Below are positions 34,201 through 45,856 of a DNA stretch of 49,437 nucleotides, piece after piece (position 1 is the stretch's first letter; the number at the start of each line of letters is the position of its first letter). The position numbers and the translations under genes were made by a program. The stretch comes from Hirudo medicinalis (lineage: Eukaryota; Annelida; Clitellata; Hirudinida; Hirudinidae). The stretch is from the NCBI GenBank assembly GCA_011800805.1, contig MPNW01000722.1, forward strand, positions 4,075 to 53,511. The letters run 5' to 3'. Under the pieces are notes generated by a model. It was not told where the DNA came from. It was given only the letters and a program-made list of their open reading frames with translations, and searched no databases.

Positions 34201-35339
34201 NNNNNNNNNNNNNNNNNNNNNNNNNNNNNNNNNNNNNNNNNNNNNNNNNNNNNNNNNNNNNNNNNNNNNNNNNNNNNNNNNNNNNNNNNNNNNNNNNNNN
34301 NNNNNNNNNNNNNNNNNNNNNNNNNNNNNNNNNNNNNNNNNNNNNNNNNNNNNNNNNNNNNNNNNNNNNNNNNNNNNNNCAACACAAAATGTTTGTTTAT
34401 TAATTTAATAATAAAATAATACATTTAATTAAATTAAAATTGTTTATTATTATTATTATTATTATTAATAGTGTGCATCCACAGAAAGTATACAAAATTA
34501 ATTGTAACAATAATTAATAATAAGACATAATAAATAACAATTATTATTATAATTTAAAAAAAAATACTTGTGCACTGGTGGTTGAAAAGCAAGATTGCAT
34601 TCTCCTTTTCAGACTTTTGTGGAATGTCTCCATGGAAATAAATCTGAAATGTGAAGTGATTGCGATCATTATGACATCATTATTACGTAACCATGGTAAT
34701 CTAACTCATTAACATATTAATGCTTTAGTAATATTATTATTCCATGTTGAAATAAATCTAGCCACTGATTCCATAAAGAATAAGCTGCTGGGATTATTTG
34801 ATGATTAATTGCAATCATTTTTGAAGAATGAAATATTATTTGATGCAATTGCTTGTTGACTTAACCTTGAAATGAAGACATTGTAATCACAATTTTTAAA
34901 GATAAGTCATTAAGCATTCGTGCAAGCACTACTTGACAAATTTTAGAAACACTAGCTAATGTAATTTCGGAGTGAATGCAGTCTTATATCATGTTGCAAT
35001 ACATACAACCAATGGTGGTGAAATAACCTTGACTTTATTACTAATAACATCTTCTTAAAAAACAATTTCTCAAAGAAAAATTACTTGAGTTCCCGTCATA
35101 TCTTCGAAAAGAAACAACAACGTCCGTTGGAACATCTCGTAAAATAGCTCGTCTCCGGCATTGCCAATTCTTCGGGGTAAAATAAACGACAAAGTTTTGG
35201 CCACACTCCAGACTACCAAAGCCGACGGTGTAGTCACTACCACATAAGCGACAGACGAAGTCCATCTTAGCGACCGAATGTGGTAAGAGAGGGCAATCAT
35301 TTCATCAGCACCGATACCGAGTTGAACACGCCGCGACAA
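30628..35339 (-). CDS. AGPAT5: AGPAT5-type 1-acylglycerol-3-phosphate acyltransferase
   Basis: Eight exons on the minus strand: 35339-35085, 34643-34568, 33479-33364, 33066-32986, 32410-32320, 31800-31633, 31163-31040, 30841-30628. Phases agree, giving 374 aa (human AGPAT5 364). The acyltransferase motif NHQCTSD (NHx4D) is split by intron 2, and FPEGTRFNP follows in exon 5. GLTPLSQVLTPR, HIHVSRIP and LKHWLHERF match the family's later blocks. An amino-terminal hydrophobic segment (VAYVVVTTPSALVVWSVA) and a carboxy-terminal one (PSFLFFLGVNTLLL) fit a membrane enzyme of ER or mitochondria. It would acylate lysophosphatidic acid or related lysophospholipids. The 578-base gap lies entirely in intron 2, so no exon is lost. 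It is tail to tail with DDB1 and head to head with OAF. Confidence 0.96.
31400..31560. repeat. (GAT)n/(AAT)n microsatellite plus dispersed element, AGPAT5 intron 6
   Basis: GATGAT and AATAATAAC runs at about 31406-31495 are followed by TTGATTTGTAATGTGCCTTG at 31499. This resembles the GTTAATTTGTAGTGTGCCTTG-type start of the dispersed element at 28094. A further weak copy (ACTAGCTAATTTGCG) is at 31268. Confidence 0.55.
33680..33801 (+). mobile_element. LTR-like promoter fragment at the gap edge
   Basis: GTGACGCCATATTCGAG and TATAAAAGGACTGGGGG are followed by a GC-rich stretch unlike the surrounding AT-rich intron. A TATA box followed by such a leader is typical of an LTR or other transposon promoter. 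The sequence then runs into the run of Ns. A repeat causing the assembly gap is an inference. Confidence 0.4.
33802..34379. other. Assembly gap (578 N)
   Basis: Unsequenced bases inside AGPAT5 intron 2. Adjacent exons 2 and 3 join in phase and complete NHx4D, so no coding exon is required within the gap. Confidence 0.99.
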
Positions 35340-35680
35340 TATTGATCATGAGGGTTTTTCCTGGGGCTGGACAAGGCAGATATAAATAAATTGACCAAAA
35401 TTGGTACAACTAATAATTTTCATTTTAGTAGTTTAAACAATTAAATTAAATCGCAGGATTCATTTTATGTAAATTTTGTACTATGGCTGTAAATTCAGCA
35501 ATGAAGGATCATGATGCAAGCACTTAAAAACATGTTCAATGCTTAAGAACTGCATAAATAAAATTATTAAAAACATCTTGCAAGCTAGTTTTTTATATGG
35601 CAGTGTTACTCGGTTTCATTATTTTAAAGAAATTGTCCATCCTTTAGTTTAAAAGTTGACATGTTTATTAAATTATTAAA
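35340..35680. promoter_or_regulatory. Shared upstream region of AGPAT5 (-) and OAF (+)
   Basis: The two start codons lie only 341 bp apart on opposite strands, so both promoters and 5' UTRs must fit here unless there are upstream non-coding exons. The stretch is AT-rich. No convincing TATA or Inr pair can be assigned by eye. Confidence 0.5.
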
Positions 35681-37840
35681 ATGCGATCTGCGCTGCTCTG
35701 GCTGCTAGCGCTCGATTTCGTTTCCAGTCAGTTGGTGGTCAATGTGAGGAACAAAGGAGGAGAAATTTACAAGGAGACCATCGAGGCCAACGCCACCCAT
35801 GACACTGTCACCCTCGATTTTAAGCTAACCGATGGAACTCTTGTCACTCAGTTCATCGATGCCAGAAATGTTCGACATATTCACTTTTTTGTGCTACTTT
35901 TTAAACACTGTTTTCACGTTCGTTGCTGACATCGGCATCAGCATTCTCTTGCTTTATGGGAATTCGAATCATAATGGATTCGTATACATACTAGGTGATT
36001 GAGCGGATTGCGTTATTAGTGGCCAAGTTTAGTTTAAGTCAACTCCAGGTTGAAATTGGATTGCAACACCTGCATTTAAAAAGGCTGTATAAATTTCTGA
36101 TGTTATTCTGATGGATTTACAAGATGTCAAGCTAAAAAATGTTATTTTAGGCTTGTATTAGCTTTAATTAATATTTTTTAAAGATTAGAACTAAAACATC
36201 TGTCTGTTTGCAGACAGCATCTGTTTTAATCTTAATTGACAAATATTAATTTTAGGAATTGCAGATCTTCAGGGCATCGATCTTGCCAGAAGAAGATCTC
36301 GGTCAGACAGAAGTCCAAAACCTCTGTTTCATCCTGAGGTTCTCAAAGCATGAGTTCATCTCATCAGATGCCATGTCCAAACTAAGACAGGCATGTTTCT
36401 GCTGCCTTGTTAAGTTGACATTGAAATATGGATACTTGTAGTTGTTACTCATATAATTATTGTTGTTGCCATTTATTTACTTATATTGCATTAATATCTC
36501 AAAAATCTGCAATTTAAATTTAAGGACTGTTAAGCCTCTAGCACAAATTTGTGTAATTGAGAAATATAGATGAACAGGGCTGCAGAGGGGGGAGTGCCCA
36601 GGGGCCCAGCAATATTCTTGGCAATATGCCTGGGTTTTAAAATAGTGCAATTTTACTATTGCAACTTTTTTTGCTATTCTATTACCAAATTAACATAATG
36701 ATATGCATAACCCAAGGGCCTGAAATTTCTGTCGGCTGCCCTGTAAGGAATGATTTACTGTTTCATTTGGCTGTAGTTAGTAATAACATTAACAATTTAT
36801 TATTTTGAGCTATTATTAATATTTTTTATTAGTTGCATAATCGACGATTTCGCCCATCAATCAATCAGCGGCAGCAATAGGTCACATTTGATCATTTGAT
36901 TCCTCAAAATTTCAGAAAAACCCGAGCGCCATCAGACACCCAGAAGAGGAATCCGAGTGGGAGTTGTTCCAGATGGACGTGCGAGTGGACGTCAGATCGT
37001 TCGCTCAACTGAGTCCCCACATCCCTGTTGTCTGCTCCGATGCTCACGACAACACCTACTCGAGGAGATCCGACCTTGAACTCATTCTGCAGAGTCAGTT
37101 GGATTTTATTTCTGACGTTGTTGTTGTTGTTGTTGTTGTTGTTGAGAACTTGCGTTGATTTAATGTCGGCCACTGTTGTTGTTATTGATGTAGTGAGTGA
37201 ACTCTTAATGACTGATTGATTAGTCATGACTGATTTTATCAAGTAACTTATATGTTGAGAAATCATGCTTATTAAATAGATAAACATTTAATTACAACTG
37301 TCACAGTCAAATAACTTTTCGTGATAACTAGAAAAGAGAATAATAAAGACAGTAACCATCACATTTGTTGCTACAAAGTACAGCTGTGTTAGTCAATAGA
37401 CATCAATTTTTTGTTCTTGTCGTTGCTACTGCATGTCACTGTTACATCTTGTTGGCATTATTAAACGTTATTAAAATCCTTGCCTTTCTAATAATATATC
37501 TTTCGCTTCAGTTCTCAACAAGAATCAGTCGCTCTTGGACACGTCCGTCACCTTCCTGCCAAAGATCGGCCCAAACGACAGTCCCTGCTCCAGGGTGCGA
37601 AATTATGAAGAAGCCTGTTCCTGCCGCTATGACTTCTGCATGGGCTGGTACCCGTGCGGTCTCAAGTATTGCAGGGGCAAGGACTCCACGAACAAAGTCG
37701 TCAATTACCGCTGTGGGATCAAAACTTGCAGCAAGTGCCGGAGCTTTGAGTACAGTGTCCAGCGGCATTTTCTCTGCGTCTGGAACGATGACGTCATGAG
37801 TTTCAATGCGACCGAGGACTCGTTCTACGGAGGGGTCTGA
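35681..37840 (+). CDS. OAF: Out at first (OAF) homologue, secreted protein
   Basis: Four exons: 35681-35869, 36256-36390, 36916-37093, 37512-37840, giving 276 aa (human OAF 273). The protein begins with a signal peptide (MRSALLWLLALDFVSSQ). Then come the conserved DGTLVTQFIDAR, FRASILPEEDLGQ, QNLCFILRF, DAMSKLRQKNP and SPHIPVVCSDAHDNTYSR. The Cys-rich carboxy-terminal block contains CSCRYDFCMGWYPCGLKYCR, CGIKTCSKC and the terminal FLCVWNDD. The family is secreted and its molecular role is poorly known. Intron 2 needs a GC donor (36391), because a GT donor nearby would break the conserved KLRQ-KNP junction. It is head to head with AGPAT5. Confidence 0.96.
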
Positions 37841-39780
37841 CAGTTTCGGCTGGTTCGGAGAGCATTTTTATGGTGTGATGATGATGCCTAATGTTATTGC
37901 ATGCTTATAATTAGCATGTGTTTTGATATGTATGTTTTTGACATGCAATAGCATTTATTAATGTCACTTAACTTTTTTAAACTGTTTAACCTTTGAGATA
38001 GGATTGCATTGTAAGTGCAGAGCTTTTTTTTGTTGCAATAAAAGAGGACACTTTTAGAATCACAATTTATCACCACAAAGAAAGAATTTGTATACAGTTG
38101 AAGGTTACATCATGACTTTTATATTATATTTGCATGTAAACAATGGAGTAGAATGAGGTGCATTGTGAGTGGAGTTACCTTTTAAATGCTTGTTTCAGTG
38201 ATGGAATGAGTTCTGCGATGTGTATCTTCTGCCATGCTGAAGAACCATGATTTGAGTTTTGCTTTCTTGAATTTTTTTTTTTTTTGAAAATCTTGATAGC
38301 TTGCTCTGGCTTTATTGTGTATAAAAACTTTTTGTCTGCTTTGTCCAAAAACACGGAAAACTTCTTTATTGTGACAGTTTTTAGAGTTCATTTTATTTCA
38401 TTGCTGGAAATTTAAAGTATCTTACTTTACAGAGGACTGTGCCAACTGTTAACCATTGAGTTTTTGTAACAATTGCTTCACATTTGATTTTTAATCATGT
38501 AATCACTCCTAGCTTTCCTGTGATGCCTGTTTGTAACTCGATTTTGCATGATGCTTTGTTGAGACAATGCTGCCAATTTCTAATCATGCTGTGAAGCTTT
38601 GACAGGAATAGTTGTTTTTTTTCATGGTGCGCTCTGAAAGCTTTCTGTTTATGATGCATCAAAGCGAATTCGAATTATGATTTCAGATGAAATAATATCT
38701 AGTAGTCTAATCAAACTAGTAATTAGCCACTTGTGTTGGTTTTTTACAACTACTAAGTGAAAGTCATGGAAATTAATTTGTAACTTCCGAAGTTTGTTTT
38801 CTAAATTGGACTAAATAATAAAATGTTGTAACGACGCTTCAGCGAAAAAACGTTGATTAGTGGCAATCAACTTGATACTCGTTACACACAGGGAAACAGT
38901 CATTTTTATATATAAAATAAAATCAAATTGCATCTAATGCACATCACTTATGTGGAAAAATACAGCTCCTCTCTTATGAATATTAAGTGTGGGAATCATC
39001 AAGGGCAAAGAACTTCGACAGGTAATGTATGCTTATCAGTTCAAAAGTTGAAAAATTAGCAAAACATTAATTAGTTTTTAGTTTGATATATAGTTTAAAA
39101 ATTAACTTGTCCATAAATGTTAATTCAAAAACAAAACATAAGATTATTTATTTTCGATGTTTTTATGATCTGGCGCGACATTCGGGATTGTTTACCATAA
39201 CAGAGTTTTCTTTGCGTTTTCCTCAGTTTAATCGTTCAAATTTTGTAGTTGTCGGGGTCTGCTGTCACAACGTGAGCTATTTTCTATCAAATGAAATATT
39301 AAAATCGGTGACTGATGTTTGAATTACTTTAGAAGAACTTCAATTCAAAATCTTTGTTGAAGCAGTCTATTAATAATGTTTGATGGATTTCTGAAGTACT
39401 GACAATATTTGACGTTATTTGCAAATTTTTAGTGACTCGTAAATTATTAATTATTAAAATGACCACTAATATTAAACCTAAAAAATGATTTCACTCAGAC
39501 ACACACAAACACATTGAATTAAATCTCAAGCCTCATTTCATGTAAATCTTGTACTATATATAAATATCTATATTTTTGAAATATTAATTTTGATCTTATA
39601 AGAATATATATCTTGACTGCAGTTACTCAGTTGCAATAATTTCTCTGCAAACAAAATAATTTTGAAGTCAGCCATAACCTTGTCACATCAACATTGGTGG
39701 CATGACTGGTAGAAGTCTGTTATTTTTTGTCTCAGATCTAAAATTTCCAAACAGCATCAACCACTGGACTTTATTGAAAG
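37841..39780. other. Intergenic region OAF to CHAF1B
   Basis: 1.9 kb of AT-rich sequence. It holds the OAF 3' UTR with a polyadenylation signal at 38037 and the CHAF1B upstream region. Short open frames on both strands show no recognised domain and no splice context. Confidence 0.65.
38037..38042 (+). terminator. AATAAA polyadenylation signal, OAF
   Basis: Canonical hexamer 197 bp after the OAF stop, in the sequence TTGCAATAAAAGAGG. A second AATAAA-like site near 38815 could serve a longer transcript. Confidence 0.55.
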
Positions 39781-41683
39781 ATGAAGTTCGTCACTCCCGA
39801 GATATCGTGGCACAATAGGGACCCCATTTACAGCATCGACATCCAACAAACAAAGGATGGAATTTGTAGACTTGCATCTTGTGGTACTGACAAGGATATT
39901 AGGGTTAGAACAGAGTTGATCTCTTTGGTGGTGGTGGTGGTGGTGGTATTAATGGTGATATTGGTAATGCTATTGTTGGTATTGGTGATGATTTAATCCC
40001 CAGTGTGGTGATGGCACTGATAAGAATAACATGACGATGTTGTTTAGATGATGATAGCAAGCATAAAAATGAAGAAGACTTATGATGATAATCAATACTG
40101 ATAATGATGTTGATGACTGTAACGATAAATGTAACAATTATGATTGTTTACCGTAACAATTACTCTGAAGATATGGAGCATCTCAAAAAATTCATCCAAG
40201 GCTCCTCAGATCGACTTTCTGTCCACCCTATCCAGACATCAGAAAACCGTCAATGTCGTCCGGTTTTCACCCGACGGTGAGTATTTGGGGGACTTTATGA
40301 TGATAATGATGACGGATATCAAATCATGTTGGTGATGATGATAACGAGCTGTAAAGACCTAATGAGAGCTTTTTCTATTTGTATCCTTAGGTCAGGTTTT
40401 GGCATCAGGAGGAGATGGTGAGTTTATTATTAATGCAAATAAATGTAAAATGAGAGATTAATCCGACTTAAATTGTGCGAGATTACGACTTGGGCTCGCC
40501 CTGTATCAAGCTACAAGGATTTTTTGCATCAATTGTTTGTCTAGTGTTTGTTGTGAGGAATGCATCTGCAATTTAATGATGGCATGCCAGTGATGATGAT
40601 GATGATGATGATGTTACGATGATGATGATGATGATGATGACGATGATGATGATGATGTCAGTGATGATGATGATGATGCTTACTCCAAAGGGGATGACGA
40701 CGTCGTTGTTTCTTCAGATTCGTTCGTCATCCTGTGGAAACCGAGCGACTCTTCGTCGGTCTTTCCGGCATTCGACGAGGAAGACGACAGCAAGGAGAGG
40801 TGGAATGTCTTCAAAGTCCTCAGGTCTGTGAATGTCGATGCACGATGTGTTTTTTTTTTGTTATTGATTTCAACAATGTCGCTAGAAACTTAACTCCAAT
40901 GTCGTGACTGAGGATGGAAGGTGCCTGTTAACATTGTCGACGCATTTGCATCGATGTTGCGTTGCAATTAATGGCACCACTCGATGTTCTTAGTCATGAG
41001 GATTTAGTGATAGGTAGATTTATTTGGATGTTGACATCAGGGGTACTGACCTTCTCTTTATAAAGCATACCTTCCTGAAAGTTCAAGATATTTTACAAAC
41101 ATAATGTCAGTGTCACCATGACAGCTGTAACATGCAGGAATCTGACCTAACAATCCTAATGTCTTAATATTTGTACATATCTTGATATATGTCTTAATAT
41201 CTACCTTAATATATATCTTAGTATCTATCTCAATATCCTACTAGATATTTTATTCCAGAAATTAAGTTATTTGTCATCAGTTAGTTCTTTCTTCATTAAC
41301 TCTGCCAACTACAGGAGCCACCTGGAGGATGTCCTTGACCTTTCGTGGTCTTCGGATGGGCTGAGGCTGGTTTCAGGGTCAGTGGACAACACCGCCATCC
41401 TTTGGGACGCTCAGAAAGGTTGGTGGTTGAATGAGTGTTGTGACAAGCGGTGACTTTGGAGATTATTATTTTTGCAGGTGTTTGGTGTATTTTCTTGAAA
41501 TATTTTATTTTTAATTATTTATAAATTGTAAAATGCACTTAATTTATACACTAGTGCCATAAACATAGCATCAAAGGTGCTTTTTGATACCCAAATTATT
41601 TATATAGCACTTCTTCCCAAGAGAAGTAGCTGCAGGCTGGGTTTCGAATAAGAAACACGACACATTACGACTGCTGCCAGGAA

Positions 41684-41714
<31 letters not shown>

Positions 41715-44557
41715 GTTAATTTATAATGCGCCATTTGCATATCTTCAGAGGAACACAACCCATTCAGTTTTTAAAATGTCGATGCTTTGTAGGAGTTCAA
41801 ATTATTCGTGCCACTAAACTGTCTCATTAAGTGTGTAATTAATACACAAAATAAATTAGTTTAGTACTTTCTAGTACTTAACTACCATTTCTCCATAACT
41901 ATTTCACAGCAGTTGGTACTTCTACTTTAGTTTTTAAGTTATTACTTGCAATTCCTCTATAATTATTTTCCAGGTTGCAAGCTGTGGATGTTCTCAGAGC
42001 ACAAGAGCTTTGTGCAGGGCGTCACCTTTGACCCCAAGTTCAAGTTCATCGCCACCATGAGCTGTGATAGGTGAAGCTCTGCTGGGAGTTCAAATCCTAG
42101 CTGCTCGCAAGAGTTTCTATAACTAACATATTATTATTATTACTTAACGACATAATATTATTACATCGTAACAGATATTATTACTTTACGAACACAGGAG
42201 TCTGAGGGTCTACCAGCTCTCCAACAACTCGCTCGTCCACGACATCCGGAAACTTCCACTGGCGTCGAAACCTTCCCGAATGTTCCACGACGACACCATG
42301 AAATCCTTCTTCAGGAGGCTCTCCTTCAGCCCTGACGGAAGGCTCCTCGTGGTGCCCTCAGGCTTCCTGGAGCTGGAGTCGAACCAGGAGCTGCTGAGCA
42401 CGACGTTCCTGTTCTCGAGGGAAAACCTCTCCAAGTGAGAAGGCTTTTGATTCTGTTGTCCACGAGTTTGTTTGTTTGCGGCCTTTGTATGCCCTTTGTT
42501 TTGGGTTTTGTTTGTGTGAGTTTATTTATTATGTGAGTAATAATTTTTAGTGACTTGATGTAATAACACCCATTTGAGTAATAATAATGATATTAGAATA
42601 TTTTTGAGGCTGTCAAACGAACTGCAAATAGTCCACAGATTGATTGATTGATTGATTGATTAAATGTCTGACTGATTATAATTAGCTTTTCAACCGGGCA
42701 ATAACTGATTTATAATCAGGCGATAACTGGCTGATAATCACCAACAGTCACCAATCATTAAAATCGTAACAACCAGCATGAACTTTCCATTTTCATCTCA
42801 GACCAATAGCTCATCTTCCACTTCCTTCATCCTGCAAGACCAGTCTGGCAGTGAGGTTCTGTCCAAAGCTCTTCAAACTCTGGGACGGTGGTGATGACTT
42901 GAATCATAATTAATATAATAATTAATATAATATATAATATAATTATAAAGCCATCTAATTGATTATTACGAATATGATTACAATTATAAAGTTATGAATA
43001 TCCAATATCAATATAAATTAATAAATAATAATAATAAGTATATAATTAGTAATTACACCATCTAATTAATATCATGAATATGATTATAAAGGCATGAATA
43101 TCCGATGTCGATATGTAGTATTTCAAATAAAAATGTTGATTTATTTGTGATTCAATTGTCAGTCGTTATGTTAGTTTAACTCCTTTAAAGTTATTTTATT
43201 ATTTAACTATGGCTGTGTTTAGTGGTTAATAAAATATATTTTACATGTTACAAGTCTCAAGAGATGGAGGTGTCGACATGCTTCCTGGAGGTGTTGAAAT
43301 CATGCTCAAGTTTGTAAACTCATTTTTAATTAACTTATTGTTTATTATTATTGTTGTTATTATTATTGTTGTTATTGTTCTCGTTGATGTTATTTTTTTT
43401 GTATTGTTATTATTATTATTATTATTGTTGTTGTTGTTGTTGTTGTTGTTGACAGTTACAAGCCAACGGGTGCTGTTTAATTTACGAGGCCTTGAATTTG
43501 TAAACCAATAAATTGTATTTTGATTCATGCATACAGTGGCTTAACTTAACTCTTAACTTAATAAAAATACATGCATAATTTAAATTTAAAGCTTATTACA
43601 AACGTTATTACAAATAAGCCATTTGTTTGAGATGAAAATACAAACGTTGTATATTAAACTCGACAGACTCCCGTACAGAATGGTCTTCGCGATCATCACC
43701 GACAACTCCGTGGTCATCCATGACACGCAGTTCACGTCTCCTATCGCTTACATTTCCAACGTCCACTATCACACACTCAGTGACATTTCCTGGTTGGTTT
43801 CAATTCCAATGTCAGGAATCTTCCTGGTGATTTTGTGTTGTCTCGATCAATGCAAACTGGAAATAAATAAATTAATTAATTAAAAAAAAACTCTGAGCAA
43901 AATTATGCCAAGCATGAGAAAGCCACATTAATTATTAATTCAGTTGCATTTATTACACTAAAACATCTCACCCAGGTCCGGGGACAGTTTGCTATTGGTC
44001 GTCTCCTCCACTGATGGATATTGCACTGTAATCAGCTTTGAGAGGGGCGAGCTTGGTGAACCCTATGAGTCCCAGGAGCCCATGATTGTTGAGCCCTTCG
44101 AGAGAATTGAAGATGCCGAGACAAGGGATGACCTTATTATGGTTGAGGCCGCTGCCAGTGATCAGGTTCCTAAAGTGCAGGTTTATCTGGATGGCTGTTT
44201 TTTTTTCTTTCTGTTTTTAAGCTCTATTAAATGATGTAATCGAGAATAGCTTACTTTATTTCTCACTATTTATTGTATGTTAACTGATATTCTCACTACT
44301 TTGTAGTCGACGAAATGAATATTTCGTTTAATTGCATCATGTTTAATTTTTTTAAAATCATTTTTGGGCAAAATAAAGCTTCATTTTGTCATGAGCAATA
44401 TGAAAGAAGCAATCCGTGATTTTAAATTTACTCATTCTTTGTTTAGCCACCACAGACGACCCCTAACGAGGATAAGGCCCCCCTGAAGCCGACACCGTCC
44501 CAAACTCAGGCCAAAAAGCCACGCAGAGTGGCTTTCACAACCTTATGTGCTAATTAG
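39781..44557 (+). CDS. CHAF1B: Chromatin assembly factor 1 subunit B (p60)
   Basis: Twelve exons: 39781-39903, 40171-40276, 40391-40417, 40718-40823, 41315-41418, 41974-42070, 42198-42434, 42802-42890, 43255-43309, 43667-43792, 43976-44180, 44447-44557. They give 461 aa. WD40 landmarks: [100 protein letters not shown] and [17 protein letters not shown]-1 deposits newly made H3-H4 at replication forks and repair sites. The protein ends with [11 protein letters not shown], resembling the motif in human p60 (RRVTLNTL) linked to ASF1 binding. The acidic/Pro-rich tail is about 100 aa shorter than in human (559 aa). Exon 3 has only 27 nt. The exon 9 acceptor could instead be at 43263/43264; both keep the frame. 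Confidence 0.95.
40594..40680. repeat. (GAT)n microsatellite, CHAF1B intron 3
   Basis: GATGATGAT runs, interrupted by GTTAC, GAC and GTCAGT, occupy most of the last part of this intron before exon 4. Confidence 0.9.
41538..41755. repeat. Two dispersed-element copies with (AAT)n, CHAF1B intron 5
   Basis: 41538-41582 reads AATTTATACACTAGTGCCAT then AAACATAGCATCAAAGGTGC. 41685-41755 reads (AAT)n then AGTTAATTTATAATGCGCC and CTTCAGAGG. Both follow the motif order of the element at 22177. They lie about 100 bp apart in the same orientation. Confidence 0.55.
42900..43250. other. AT-rich low-complexity part of CHAF1B intron 8
   Basis: ATAATTAATATAATATATAA-type sequence with no coding or element signal. 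A shorter (TTG)n/(ATT)n run (43340-43450) sits in the next intron. Confidence 0.7.
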
Positions 44558-45856
44558 TTAATTGAATAATTGACCAATCATAGAGTAGTACTTCTTTGGA
44601 CGTTCTGGGTAATGAATTGCAAAAGTAAAAGTTTTATTAAGGTTTTGTTTTACTCTTACATTCATCCTGGATACAGGTGTTGAAAGATCAAGTGTTGTTA
44701 ATCAAGTGAGGACTCGTTTACAGAACATTTAAAATAAAAAAAAATGGAACGAACGCCCATTATTTTGTAAGTTAAGCTGATTTAATGGAATATTTATCGG
44801 CTTCTATAGACAAACTCGAAGAAGCCGTGAAAACGTTTCATTCGGTGTGTGAGATGAATTCGTTTATTTTTTGGCAAATAAAATTTAAGAAATTTTTAGG
44901 AATTGGTCTTTGAGCATGAGTTTAGCGTTAGTTTCACGAGACTGGCATTAAAATGATCTGCACAGGAAGAATTGGATATGACGCCGTTTTCCATATATTA
45001 TTTATTGGTAACAAATGGTATTTGATTAGATGTATAATCTACCAATTTCTTCACTTTTAAGATTACCGATCTCTCGTTTCATCCATTAACCTTTGTGTCT
45101 AAAGATGACGATCTATAACAACTCAATACATTACTTGTAACAATTGTACCTTTATGTTTAAAACATTAAGAAACTGTCAGATGCATTTTATGCTGATGAC
45201 AGATTGAAATTGTCCCGATAAACGTTTTTAAAATTTAAACAATATAAGACGAACAGGCGATTTTAAATTCAAAAGTAAAAAATTTGCCAAATCAAAAGTT
45301 GTTGAAAAATTGCGAAAAACGTTAGGCTACCTAGGCGTCCGTGCTTCGTTTGAATACAAATTTTGTCGGTTTTTGTCTAATTGCCGAGTCTCAATGGCTG
45401 GAATGGCGAATCGAAATTGATTTTCACTGACGTCTGGAAGGTAAAAACGGTAAATTTCATCATTATTTGCAAGCCGGTGAGCTTAGAATTCAGCAAGTGG
45501 TTCGTGCACTTTGATTCCGTCATTAATGTTTATTTATTAAGTTATCCGTGATTGCAACCTGTCTTAACCTAACTGTTCTACATAATTATTATAAGTATTT
45601 ATCAATAATTTTAAACTTGCAATAAGAGATTTTAAAAACGTGTCATGATATTTATGAACATTTAAGAATGCGCAAATAGATCACATTGTATTCCTTTGTT
45701 TCAACTCGGCATGGTAACATTAGAGACACATTAAACGACTTTCGTTTTTTTACATTTATTATATTTATTCAAATACACCAATTCATGTGGTATTCCTCAC
45801 TCAAAGCCATCACTTTGTTGCAGAAAAAGCCAAATCTATAAAGATTTAATGTCAGA
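44558..45856. other. CHAF1B 3' flank and MYB upstream region
   Basis: 1.3 kb without a supported coding exon. It contains AATAAA sites at 44733 and 44877. It also contains a 42-codon open frame at 44785-44913 (MEYLSASIDKLEEAVKTFHS onward) that I cannot link to any family or splice context. A possible acceptor at about 45831 could mark a 5' UTR exon of MYB, since an in-frame stop precedes the MYB ATG. Confidence 0.55.
44733..44738 (+). terminator. AATAAA polyadenylation signal, CHAF1B
   Basis: Canonical hexamer 176 bp after the CHAF1B stop; a second copy is at 44877-44882. Confidence 0.55.

Noticed and set aside
33735..34424. Long open frames of 196-229 codons on both strands
   Set aside because: They consist of the N run of the assembly gap.
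38182..38391. Minus-strand 69-codon lysine-rich frame in the OAF 3' flank
   Set aside because: Low-complexity poly-A/T-derived composition and no similarity recognised.
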